A stretch of DNA of 64,000 nucleotides from JAKVBH01 sp049800955 (GTDB taxonomy: Bacteria; Pseudomonadota; Alphaproteobacteria; Rhodobacterales; Rhodobacteraceae). This document shows positions 43,215-51,801 of the stretch, one piece after another. The notes under the pieces were generated by a model, which had not been told where the DNA came from, made no database searches, and saw only the letters and a list, made by a program, of their open reading frames with translations. Made by a program: the position numbers and the translations under genes. Numbering within the stretch: position 1 is the stretch's first letter; every line of letters begins with the position of its first letter. Location of the stretch: contig NZ_JBNAGA010000001.1 in NCBI RefSeq assembly GCF_049800955.1, positions 310,001 to 374,000 of the forward strand, written 5' to 3'.

Positions 43215-43580
43215 TCAGCTTTCCGACGCGATCCGGGCCACAAGAGCTTTCACGTCGTCGTCGCTTGCCGTGGCGGCGTCCAGCGTCTCGCCCTCGACTT
43301 CGATGAGCGCGCCTTTGAGCGCTTTGCCTTCCGTGACGAGCGCTTGCGCGGTTTTGACGAATTTTCGCAAGGCCTCCAAAAGCTCCGTGCCTTCTTTGAC
43401 CAGCACAACAGAGGCCGCGATGACGGCCACGGTTTCGGCCACGCCAAACCGGTCCGTGTCCTCCGCGACGATGGATTTCTCAATCTCGGGTGCCGCGGTG
43501 AACCGGCTTTCGATGAAATGTGCGGCTGTATCGGCATCCGCGCCGGGGGACAGCTCGATTTTCAGATTGGCGATGGTCAT
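43215..43580 (-). CDS. Small EACC1-like protein (effector-associated constant component)
   Basis: 121 residues. Layout: an N-terminal strand and helix (ADADTAAHFIESRF), a hydrophobic helix (about 48-62, VAETVAVIAASVVLVKEG-like), an amphipathic helix (ELLEALRKFVKTA) and a C-terminal strand plus helix (LIEVEGETL, DVKALVARIA). This order resembles EACC1 proteins that accompany effector proteases in bacterial conflict systems, but I assign it by pattern only. It overlaps the CHAT gene by 4 bases with GGGAG before its ATG, so the two proteins are probably made together and may interact. Confidence 0.55.
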   Translation of the reverse strand: MTIANLKIELSPGADADTAAHFIESRFTAAPEIEKSIVAEDTDRFGVAETVAVIAASVVLVKEGTELLEALRKFVKTAQALVTEGKALKGALIEVEGETLDAATASDDDVKALVARIASES

Positions 43581-45412
43581 GGTTTAACTCCCTGAGTGTG
43601 GTCCTGTTGTGATGCGGCGGGCGCGGGGCCGAGGGCCACGACGAAGAAGGGCGCCCAGTAATCGGGCTTGGCGAAATCACCGAAAGTGTTCGCGATATAA
43701 TCCCGGATGGCCTGCGTAAGGGCCACATCGGGGGGGTGACCGCTGAGGAGACCGCGGTGAAACGCAGGGGCGATTTGCTGTGCGGCATGGTTTTTGACGG
43801 GAAACAGATTGGCCACGACGTTGCGCGCGCCCGAGGCAAAGAAGGCGGTTTGAAGACCGTGCAGATCATCGCCCGGAAGCTCGCCCATGCGGCGCCCGGC
43901 GATGGCGCGCTGGCCGGTGGAGCAGGCTGACAGCATCACAGTGTGGGCTGCGAGGCTCGACAGCGCGATGTCCAACCCGTCCACCGTTTCACGCGCCAGA
44001 ATGAGTTTGGATTCCAGTGGCGTATCAGCGGCCACGTTATCGGCGTGGCATGCGATATGCAGGACGTCAGGGTCGTGGCGCTCGATCGCGCTCAACAAGT
44101 CCGCCTCACTGGTCTCCTCAGACAGCGTTTCGCTGTGCCAACCGGCCTCTGCATAGAGCGCCGCGATGTCCTCCGCTTCGCGCGAGGCCCCTTTGAGGCG
44201 CCGATACTTGGCATGCACGCCCCCGTAGGTCTCGACCCCGAGGCACAGCGCGCGCCTTTGGCCGCGCGTTTGGGGCGGCAGCGTCAGTGCGGCAAGGCTG
44301 GGGCTGTAGCGCAGGGACCAATTGTGCAGGACATAGCCATCCCCATGAGGCAGGGCGGCGAAGGGCATTCGGTGCAACAGACGGTGCGGGCTCAGGATCA
44401 ACCGGGAAGCAGCAGCCAGCGTGTCGGCGAGTTTTCCAGACCTCGGAGAAGTCTGCGGCCCGGCGGGGGGCCAGATGATCTGGGCAAAGTCCGCGATGTC
44501 TTCGGCACGGCGCGGGCCTCGATGGGTCTCATCACTCAGCCGCGCGATGTAATCCTGCATGGCTTTGCGCTGCGCGGCAGTGACCTCGACAAGATCCGCC
44601 TCGGCCCGCGTGCGGCTCAGGCAAAGACGCAGCAATCGGCTCTTGTCGATCCAGTAGTGATAGAGAACAGCCTCATCGGACCCCAACGCAGCCTGCGCCT
44701 GCGCCACTGACGTGACTGGCGGCAGCGGGTCGTTTTGGCTGGACTCGGCGTAGCGATCCCAAAGCATGCGCCGCTTTGTGCGCAAATTGGCCGTGGTCCG
44801 CCCGGCGGCTTCCAATTCCGAGATGCGCGCTGAGACGGAACGCAGCTCTTGGCGCTGCGCGGCGCTCTCGGAGGTCTCGCGATGTTGGTCGAGACGACAT
44901 TTGGAGAGCTCGGCGCGCGCGATCACCCGGTCCAGATCGCCCGCCTTGAAGGCCGCCAGCACACCAAGCGCATAAAGCGCGATGCGATTGCGCATGTAGC
45001 CTGCCTTGAGGTACGGGCCGGTCGCTTTGTAGCGAAATCCTTCGACGATCTGGATGCCCTGTTCGCAAACGTTGTTCAGCGTTGTGTAGGCGCCCATTGC
45101 ATCCAGCGCTCGGGCTTCAGCCACCAGGGCATCGACCTCCAAATCGCCCTTGCGCATACCGCCCAAAACCGCGCGTCCGGCACGTGCGTCCTCCAGCGCC
45201 GCCTCAGCCTGCTGGGCCAACAGGAGCAACCGGGAGCGCCGCAGATGCCAGACGCAATAAAGCTCGGGGCGCCCAAATCTCTGCAGATCATCGGACAGGC
45301 TCTCGAGGGCCTCAAAGCAGGGGCCCGGGTCATCTCCCGTTTGCAGCGCTTCGACCTCGCGAGAGACATCTTCGAGAGCGCCGGTCAATTGAATGAGCGC
45401 GGAATAGCTCAA
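43577..45412 (-). CDS. CHAT-domain cysteine protease
   Basis: 611 residues. The N-terminal half (1-220) is helical and TPR-like (CFEALESLSDDL, AALEDARAGRAVLGGM). The C-terminal CHAT domain (about 290-595) has the catalytic His456 in VLHIACHADNV and Cys497 in VMLSACSTGQ, plus the usual LPFAALPH-like block (MPFAALPHGDGY) and GARNVVANLFPV. CHAT proteins are caspase-like peptidases used in HetF signalling and in defence and cell-death systems. The start is a TTG 4 bases after the previous stop. No substrate is evident; the neighbours are candidates. Confidence 0.92.
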   Translation of the reverse strand: MSYSALIQLTGALEDVSREVEALQTGDDPGPCFEALESLSDDLQRFGRPELYCVWHLRRSRLLLLAQQAEAALEDARAGRAVLGGMRKGDLEVDALVAEARALDAMGAYTTLNNVCEQGIQIVEGFRYKATGPYLKAGYMRNRIALYALGVLAAFKAGDLDRVIARAELSKCRLDQHRETSESAAQRQELRSVSARISELEAAGRTTANLRTKRRMLWDRYAESSQNDPLPPVTSVAQAQAALGSDEAVLYHYWIDKSRLLRLCLSRTRAEADLVEVTAAQRKAMQDYIARLSDETHRGPRRAEDIADFAQIIWPPAGPQTSPRSGKLADTLAAASRLILSPHRLLHRMPFAALPHGDGYVLHNWSLRYSPSLAALTLPPQTRGQRRALCLGVETYGGVHAKYRRLKGASREAEDIAALYAEAGWHSETLSEETSEADLLSAIERHDPDVLHIACHADNVAADTPLESKLILARETVDGLDIALSSLAAHTVMLSACSTGQRAIAGRRMGELPGDDLHGLQTAFFASGARNVVANLFPVKNHAAQQIAPAFHRGLLSGHPPDVALTQAIRDYIANTFGDFAKPDYWAPFFVVALGPAPAASQQDHTQGVKP

Positions 45413-45416
45413 ACCG

Positions 45417-46868
45417 TCAGTCCCGGTCGGCCTGTCCGGACCCCATCATGCCCATCATGATATCGCGGAAATCCTGATTGCTTTGCTGGGCATCCAGCGC
45501 TTCGAATTTGGCCATGTAGCTTTTGGCGATGGCTTGATCGCGGGGGTAGTTCGGATCTTCGGGGTCGGTCTTTTTGTAGAATTTGTGCAGCATCTGAAAG
45601 ATGGCTGAATGCAAGGAGCGGATTTTCATCGTGCGCTGGAGCGGCGCGGTTGTGGCGTCCATCGCGCCGCTTTGCAGACCTTCAATGGAGCGCATCAGAT
45701 CATGGGCCATGGCCTCAGGATCGGGCAGCGCCATGCCATTGCTGATCAAGAGCGCCTCGGCCCGGTGGATCATCTCGATGGCCGCGACGGGGTCATCGCC
45801 GTGATAGGAGGCCAGGTCGAGAAGGCGATCGGCCTCTTGCAGGGGGTCATCCAGCGGGATGTGCAGATGCGCGGGGATCTCGCCCGTATCGCCGTCCATC
45901 ATCTCCTGCGCGGCCTTGATCTTGCGGGCGACCCGTTTGACCTCCTCGGCCTTGCCAAGGCTTTCAAACAGCGTCTGGGCTTCATGGAAATAGCCCACGG
46001 CGCGTTGCTGGTTTTCATAGGTCTGGTCTACCGCGCCCAAGGACTCACAAGCATTTCCGGCAAATTCCCGGGCCTGTCCCATGGCGAAACGGATATCGTC
46101 ATGGGCGATCAGGTCAGAGCTCGCAGGGCCGCGTTCGAGGATGTCGTTGTATTTCTCATAGGCGCCGTTGAGCACGTCGATGACTTCTTCGCTGGCCTGT
46201 CCGGGTTGTGAGCGAAACATGCCGTCTGTGACAGCCTTGTCCGCCTCGAGGCGCAGATACAGTGCCGCGATGTCATCGAGCGGTTCATTGGTCTTGGGAG
46301 CCTGCGGGATCGGCTCTGCGCTGGCAAAGGTCGCGCTGATCTCGTCAAGATGGCGCTTCACAGCATTTGCGCGCACAGTGGGCGAGGGACGGTGCTCGGC
46401 TGGTTCCGCCACCTGTGATGCGGGCTCCGGTGACGCTGCCAGGGTGTGACCCGGAGATGCCGCATTCTGACGATTGGCTTGCGCTTCTTGCCAATAGAGG
46501 CGCGTAAAATGATCCATCGCCGCGTAGATCTCGACCAGACGTTCCGCTTCCGCGTTGCGCATCGGCGTGCCGGTTTTGATGTGGGCGGCCATATAGGCCA
46601 TTTTGTCTTCATGGGTGTTGCCCCAACTGCCGTCGTAGCCTGCATTCTGTGCTGCTTCGAGGGCTTGCTGGTGGCGCGTTTCGATCACGGTGAGCAATGT
46701 CGTGATGTCATCCTCATCCTCGATCTCAAGGACATGGGCGCGCAGCCATGCTTTGCCGGTCTCGACATCAGGGGCCTGGAGAATGCGCTCTACGGCGGCG
46801 TTCTGGATGAGATAGGATGCGCCCGCCTGAACCACGGCGCCTGCGGCTTTCTTGAGGAAGTCCCACAT
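45417..46868 (-). CDS. Helix-rich protein of unknown function, first gene of CHAT operon
   Basis: 483 residues, almost entirely predicted alpha helix, with a proline/alanine-rich linker (about 132-165) between a short N-terminal domain (MWDFLKKAAGAVVQAGASYL) and a long helical-repeat region. The latter has TPR-like spacing (GYFHEAQTLFESLGKAEEVK) and ends GMMGSGQADRD. No enzyme motif is visible. ATG 46868 is preferred; a TTG at 46895 is a weaker option. It sits 4 bases before the CHAT gene and could be a scaffold, sensor or protease substrate. I do not recognise the family. Confidence 0.8.
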   Translation of the reverse strand: MWDFLKKAAGAVVQAGASYLIQNAAVERILQAPDVETGKAWLRAHVLEIEDEDDITTLLTVIETRHQQALEAAQNAGYDGSWGNTHEDKMAYMAAHIKTGTPMRNAEAERLVEIYAAMDHFTRLYWQEAQANRQNAASPGHTLAASPEPASQVAEPAEHRPSPTVRANAVKRHLDEISATFASAEPIPQAPKTNEPLDDIAALYLRLEADKAVTDGMFRSQPGQASEEVIDVLNGAYEKYNDILERGPASSDLIAHDDIRFAMGQAREFAGNACESLGAVDQTYENQQRAVGYFHEAQTLFESLGKAEEVKRVARKIKAAQEMMDGDTGEIPAHLHIPLDDPLQEADRLLDLASYHGDDPVAAIEMIHRAEALLISNGMALPDPEAMAHDLMRSIEGLQSGAMDATTAPLQRTMKIRSLHSAIFQMLHKFYKKTDPEDPNYPRDQAIAKSYMAKFEALDAQQSNQDFRDIMMGMMGSGQADRD

Positions 46869-47172
46869 GCAAAAATCGCCTTTAGGAAATGTCAATAAGA
46901 TTTAATCAATCCAAGGTAGCATGGCGGCGCGCTGCCACAAAGCCCGGTATTCCTGCCTTGGAGCGCTGGCGGAAACTCGCGCAAGGTTCGGACAGACGGC
47001 AAAAGGCCGCGTAGTTGCTAGAAATTGTACAGCCTGCACTTGCTATCCAAGAGGAATTGGCGGGGCCGATTCGTTTTTATCTTCCTTGCTGTAGAAAAGT
47101 ACGCTACATCTTGCGTTAACTAAACGAAGCGGCCCAACGATGTGAGGTCGCCCATAATTGAGCGGTGTTGTT
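46869..47172. other. Divergent intergenic region between CHAT operon and adhesin operon
   Basis: 304 bases with no gene. Base composition is lower in GC than the surrounding genes, mostly in the half near the adhesin gene. It must contain both promoters; I see no clear palindrome or repeat that names a regulator. Confidence 0.6.
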
Positions 47173-50100
47173 ATGAAGGCGATAGATTTTGTCGTCCGCA
47201 GTGATGCGGGCAGTGTTCAGCGCGATGTTATTCAAGGCGCGTCCAGCGCGACAATGGTTCAGATGGCGCCCGGGGATGAGACGTCGCTGAACCTGTCTCA
47301 GGCCGATATTCAGGGCTATGAGCGCGTTGATGGCGATCTGCACATAACCCTTGCGGACGGGCGCACGATCATCCTTCAGGACTATTTCGTTAGTGGCGCG
47401 GAAGCACCGCGTCTCTTTTTGAGCTCAGATGGCGTATTGCAGGAAGTCTTTTTTGCCGAAGGGCAGGAGGGCGCGCTTTACGCGGAATACAGCACCGCAG
47501 CCGAATGGGGGAAGTGGAGCCCGGATGAGGCGCTGATCCATTACGAGCGCGCAGATGTGATCGGGCCGGATGACGGCAATGATGTGGGCATGTTGGCAGC
47601 GGGTCTGCTGGGCGGCATGGGTCTTCTCGGTCCCGCAGCGGCTGCGGGCGCGGGTGCCGTTGGTCTGGCGGCGCTGACGGGCGGCGGCGGAGATGGTGGC
47701 GGCGGTGGGAGTGATGACAGCTCCACCGGTACCAACATTATCGATCCTACAGTCAACGACACAGCCATCGTGATTGGTGGCGACGGCGCGGAAGAGCGCT
47801 TTGCCGTGACGGGTACAGGCCGCGCTGGCGATACGGTCCGGGTCACAGTCGGGCATGATGTTGTCGAGACCACCATCGGGGTCGACGGGCAATGGTCCGC
47901 GGTTTTTGAAGGGTCTGACTTCCCGGTCGATGGCGTTTATGATGCCGCGGTGGTTGTCGCGACGCAGGACGGAGACGTGGCGCTGGACGGTCCGGCGATC
48001 ACCATCGATCTGACCGGCCCGGCGCTGACGATTACGGAAGGCACGGTTGAAGTCGGCGATCTGCTCAACGCCGAGGGCCATCAGGATGGCCTGACCATCA
48101 GCGGTACTGGCGAGGTCGGCACGAGTGTCAACGTCACCATTGCAGGCACGACCCATAGCGCAGATGTCGCCGATGATGGCAGCTGGAGCGTGATCTTCCA
48201 GGCCTTCGAAATTGAGGCCGGCGAATACACGACTGGCGTCACCGTGACATCGCAGGACAGCTACGGCAACAGCTCCTCGCTGACCCAGACTGTCGAGGTT
48301 GATACTGTGGGCTCCGTGGCTTTCGACGTTGTCAGCATTGGCGGCGACGGGGTCGTCAATGGGGCAGAGCAGGCGGCGGGCATCACGATGACCGGCACCG
48401 CAGAAGCGGGCTCGACAGTGGTTCTGACAGTGGATGGTGTGACCTATCCCGAGGTGATCGCCACCGGCGAGGGCAGGTGGTCCGTCGATATTCCGGGCGG
48501 TGTTCTGCCGGAGGGAGAGACCAGCGTGGATGTTTCTGTCATTGCGACGGACCCTGCGGGCAACACCTCCACAGATACCGATACGCTCGACATCGACACC
48601 TATGTCCAGCCGCTGGCCATGAGCAGCGTGCCGGGCGGCGATGATGCGGTGGTCAATGCCGCTGAGGCGGCTGCGGGCTTTACCCTGACGGGGTCGGTCG
48701 AAGCGGGCTCTTCGCTCACGGTTGTTGTCGGGACGACAAGCCACACGGCCGTCGTTGCAGCGGATGGGACGTGGACTGTTGCTCTTGCGGAGAGCGATCT
48801 GCCTTCGGGTGATCTTCAGGATGTGACCGTTACGCTGAATGCCACCGATGTGGCGGGCAATACCCGCACAGAGACAGGCACCTTCGCGCTGGACACAGAC
48901 AGCGGCTACCTGACCATCGATCCCGCTCCCATCGAGGGCGACGATGTCGTCAACAAGGTCGAAGCGTCCGACGGTGTCACGATCAATGGCACGGCCACGC
49001 CAAACATGCTGGTCACGGTCACTCTGGGTGGCGTGCAGAGCACGACGCTGAGCGATGCCAACGGGGATTGGTCGGTGACATATGCGCCGGGCCAGATCCC
49101 CGCAGATACCGATATGGCTGAGATCACCGCATCGATCACCGATCCGGCCGGAAATTCGCGCAACGCCGCCGATGGCGTCGCGATTGATACGGTCGTGGAA
49201 AATCAGGGCTTTGACGCGATGCAATTCGGCAATGATGCCGTTGTGAACGCGGCCGAAGCGCAAGCGGGCGTCACGATCAATGGCACAACCGAGATCGGCG
49301 CGACATCCGTGCTTGTCACGATTGGCGGCATCACCGTGCCCGCGAGCGTCAATGCCGGTGCAGGCACCTGGAGCGTCACGATGCCGGAAGCGGCCTTCCG
49401 GGCCAATGATGAATATACCGTCGATGTCAGCGTGCAGAGCACCGATGCAGCGGGTAACGTCGACAGCATCACAACCTCCATTGCCGTGGATACATGGGTC
49501 AACGATCTGTCCATGTCGGCCGCCTCCGCGACGGCAGATGGCGTTGTCTCGGCCGCGGAGCTCAATGCAAACGGGCTGGCGCTGTCGGGGTCCGTGGAAT
49601 CCGGCTCCTCGCTCGAGGTCATGTTCAATGGTCAGAGCTATACGGCCAATGTCGCGGCCAATGGCGCCTGGACCCTGACGATCCCTGGCGCTGATGTTCC
49701 GCGCGGCGAATATGATGCGCAGATCTCGCTCATGGCCACGGATGCCGCAGGCAATCCGCGCGACAGCGATCAGGTCATCGCCATTGATACCGTCGCGCCG
49801 GACGGCCCGCAGGTTCAGTTTGTTCTGGAAGCGCCCACTGGCGTCGCGGGCATCTTTGTCGGCGCGCAGGACGAGGCGCAGGCTGTTTACGAAGTGGCGG
49901 CAGATGCGAGCATCACGGCAGTGGATCATGGCGCGCCGGCGGAGCTTGGTCCGCAGACGGCGTATAGCTTTGAAGCCAATGTGCCCGATGGATCCCATCT
50001 GGTTGTGACCTCTGCCGATCCCGCAGGCAACACGCGCGGGACATTCCTCGTGCTCGAAGACGGGGCCGCGGGTGGCGCGGTGGACGTGGCCAATCCGGGT

Positions 50101-50358
50101 CTTGGAGCGATGAATATCGACACGATCCAGCTTGAGTTCGCCGAAGACAGCGCGCTGACGCTGACGGAGGCGGATGTTCTGGCGCTCTCGTCGGAGACCA
50201 ATACGGTCAAGGTCACGGGCGGCTCGGATGATCAGGTCACGATCGCGGGCGCAACCCAGGGCGCAACCGTCAACGATGGCGCAGATACTTTCGTGGAATA
50301 CACGCTCGGCGAGGCAACGATCCTCGTTGATGATGACATTACAAATGTCGTGACCTGA
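47173..50358 (+). CDS. Large BapA/LapA-like adhesin with seven Ig-like repeats
   Basis: 1061 residues, acidic. An N-terminal BapA prefix-like domain (about 1-130, with LHITLADGRTIILQDYF) is followed by an alanine/glycine hydrophobic stretch (about 140-170) and a Gly/Ser linker. Seven tandem Ig-like repeats of about 95 residues follow (about 190-880), each with a GDGVVN-like start and an ATDxAGN-like end. The C-terminal 170 residues end in a ladder of short strands; no GGxGxD RTX repeats were seen. No Sec signal is present. The next three genes form a type I secretion system, which should export it. Start ATG 47173 fits the domain. Confidence 0.88.
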   Translation: MKAIDFVVRSDAGSVQRDVIQGASSATMVQMAPGDETSLNLSQADIQGYERVDGDLHITLADGRTIILQDYFVSGAEAPRLFLSSDGVLQEVFFAEGQEGALYAEYSTAAEWGKWSPDEALIHYERADVIGPDDGNDVGMLAAGLLGGMGLLGPAAAAGAGAVGLAALTGGGGDGGGGGSDDSSTGTNIIDPTVNDTAIVIGGDGAEERFAVTGTGRAGDTVRVTVGHDVVETTIGVDGQWSAVFEGSDFPVDGVYDAAVVVATQDGDVALDGPAITIDLTGPALTITEGTVEVGDLLNAEGHQDGLTISGTGEVGTSVNVTIAGTTHSADVADDGSWSVIFQAFEIEAGEYTTGVTVTSQDSYGNSSSLTQTVEVDTVGSVAFDVVSIGGDGVVNGAEQAAGITMTGTAEAGSTVVLTVDGVTYPEVIATGEGRWSVDIPGGVLPEGETSVDVSVIATDPAGNTSTDTDTLDIDTYVQPLAMSSVPGGDDAVVNAAEAAAGFTLTGSVEAGSSLTVVVGTTSHTAVVAADGTWTVALAESDLPSGDLQDVTVTLNATDVAGNTRTETGTFALDTDSGYLTIDPAPIEGDDVVNKVEASDGVTINGTATPNMLVTVTLGGVQSTTLSDANGDWSVTYAPGQIPADTDMAEITASITDPAGNSRNAADGVAIDTVVENQGFDAMQFGNDAVVNAAEAQAGVTINGTTEIGATSVLVTIGGITVPASVNAGAGTWSVTMPEAAFRANDEYTVDVSVQSTDAAGNVDSITTSIAVDTWVNDLSMSAASATADGVVSAAELNANGLALSGSVESGSSLEVMFNGQSYTANVAANGAWTLTIPGADVPRGEYDAQISLMATDAAGNPRDSDQVIAIDTVAPDGPQVQFVLEAPTGVAGIFVGAQDEAQAVYEVAADASITAVDHGAPAELGPQTAYSFEANVPDGSHLVVTSADPAGNTRGTFLVLEDGAAGGAVDVANPGLGAMNIDTIQLEFAEDSALTLTEADVLALSSETNTVKVTGGSDDQVTIAGATQGATVNDGADTFVEYTLGEATILVDDDITNVVT

Positions 50359-50439
50359 TCACGGCCAAAAAGTCTAAGGGAGCGCCGGGCTATGGCGCTT
50401 CCCTGCAAGGAATTCATTGCGCGGAAGGGCAGGCGCAGA

Positions 50440-51801
50440 ATGAGGTGGCGTACGATTTCAAAGGCAGGGCTTGCGGTGTCATGTGTGGCGCTGGCTGGGT
50501 GCTTGCCGACAGGCGATGGGTCCGAGGGCGCAGGCGCATCGGTCTCGCGCTTCCTGCAAAACCCCGGACAGGTGCTCTCAAACGACGCCGCTGCGCAGGC
50601 CGCGCTCAGCGAGACCGAACGCGCCACCCAGCGCCCCGATGGGACGGCCTCACCGATCATCGAAGATTTGGCGGAGCGGCGCTCGATCCTGCCAAAGGGC
50701 TCGTCTTACGACAAGGTGGCGCGGGCTGTTCTGACATCCTCGTCGCGGATTGCGGAAGCGGAATTGCGCGGCGCGCATCTGCGGGCGCAAGCGGCCAAAT
50801 ACAATTGGTTGCCGCAGCTGGGCCCGTCGATCTCATTGTCTTCGCTGGGTGATTTCGTGACGTCGCTTGTCGTGGAGCAGGTGCTTTTCGACAATGGTCG
50901 CAAGCGGGCCGAGCGTGACTACGCGCGATTTGATGTTGAGAAGGCCGCCGTTACGCTGAGCCAGGACAGCAATGACCGCGTGCACGATGCGCTGAGCCTC
51001 TTTCTGGCCGCTGAGGAAGGGCGCGCGCGCAGCGCGATTTCCGAACGCTCGCTCAGTGATATGGGCCATTTTGAATGGATCATGAACGAGCGCGTGAAGG
51101 GTGGCATTTCGGACATGTCCGACCTCAATGTGATCCGCCAGAAACTGGCTGAGATCCGGGCGCAACAAAGCAGCGCGCAGGCCGCTATTCGCACAGCAGA
51201 GGCGGAGCTTGCTGCCATGGCGGGCGCACCGGTCAGTGGCATATCCGGCGTTCCGGATTTTCGGGTGACGGGCGGCGGCCGCGTGCCGCTCTCGGTGCTT
51301 CTGGCCGAGACCGAGCGCGATCTGGCTGTGGCGCAAGCCACCGTCGCGCGCGCCCAGCATCTGCCGGGGCTGTCGGCCCGGGGAACGCTCACGGCAAACA
51401 ACAGCTCGGGCGCGATTACCGCAGGGGGTGATACGTTCTTCGGCATCGGCACAGGTGCGAGCCTCAAGGCGATTGATGCCGAGCGTGACGCCGCCACCCG
51501 CCGCGTGGCGCAGGCCCGCGAAGACGCCAATCGCAAGATCGCCGCGCTGGATCAGCAGATGGCCGGACTTGGCGCACAGCTTATGCAAGCCCGCACTTTG
51601 GCCACGCAGGCCAAGGCCAATCTCGATCTCTTCCAGTCGCAATACAAAGGCGGCGCGCGGCAGGTCATGGATGTGGTCGGCGTCTACGAGACATGGGCGC
51701 GCCAATCCGAGAGCGTTGTGACGAAGACATTTGAGCTGGAGCGTTTGCGGATCGACAAGGCCCGCGCGCTCGGAATTCTCGCGGATGGAGGTTTGATTTG
51801 A
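50440..51801 (+). CDS. TolC/LapE-like outer membrane efflux lipoprotein of a type I secretion system
   Basis: 453 residues. ATG 50440 gives a lipoprotein signal MRWRTISKAGLAVSCVALAGC (Cys21). An ATG at 50392 is an alternative but would bury the signal. The rest is the outer-membrane efflux protein pattern: two long coiled-coil hairpins (for example VRQKLAEIRAQQSSAQAAIRTAE-like region and ERDAATRRVAQAREDANRK) and strand-helix joins such as LVVEQVLFDNGRKRAERD. It forms the outer membrane channel for the adhesin. It overlaps the ABC gene by 4 bases. Confidence 0.9.
   Translation: MRWRTISKAGLAVSCVALAGCLPTGDGSEGAGASVSRFLQNPGQVLSNDAAAQAALSETERATQRPDGTASPIIEDLAERRSILPKGSSYDKVARAVLTSSSRIAEAELRGAHLRAQAAKYNWLPQLGPSISLSSLGDFVTSLVVEQVLFDNGRKRAERDYARFDVEKAAVTLSQDSNDRVHDALSLFLAAEEGRARSAISERSLSDMGHFEWIMNERVKGGISDMSDLNVIRQKLAEIRAQQSSAQAAIRTAEAELAAMAGAPVSGISGVPDFRVTGGGRVPLSVLLAETERDLAVAQATVARAQHLPGLSARGTLTANNSSGAITAGGDTFFGIGTGASLKAIDAERDAATRRVAQAREDANRKIAALDQQMAGLGAQLMQARTLATQAKANLDLFQSQYKGGARQVMDVVGVYETWARQSESVVTKTFELERLRIDKARALGILADGGLI

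Noticed and set aside
47425..49998. An 857-residue open frame opposite the adhesin gene
   Set aside because: It is arginine-rich, has no recognisable domain and arises because the repeat-rich, GC-biased adhesin gene leaves the other strand open. The adhesin frame has a BapA-like domain and a secretion operon after it.
47173..50358. RTX calcium-binding repeats in the adhesin
   Set aside because: I looked for GGxGxDxUx nonapeptides in the C-terminal third and found none; the aspartate-rich strands there belong to a different repeat.
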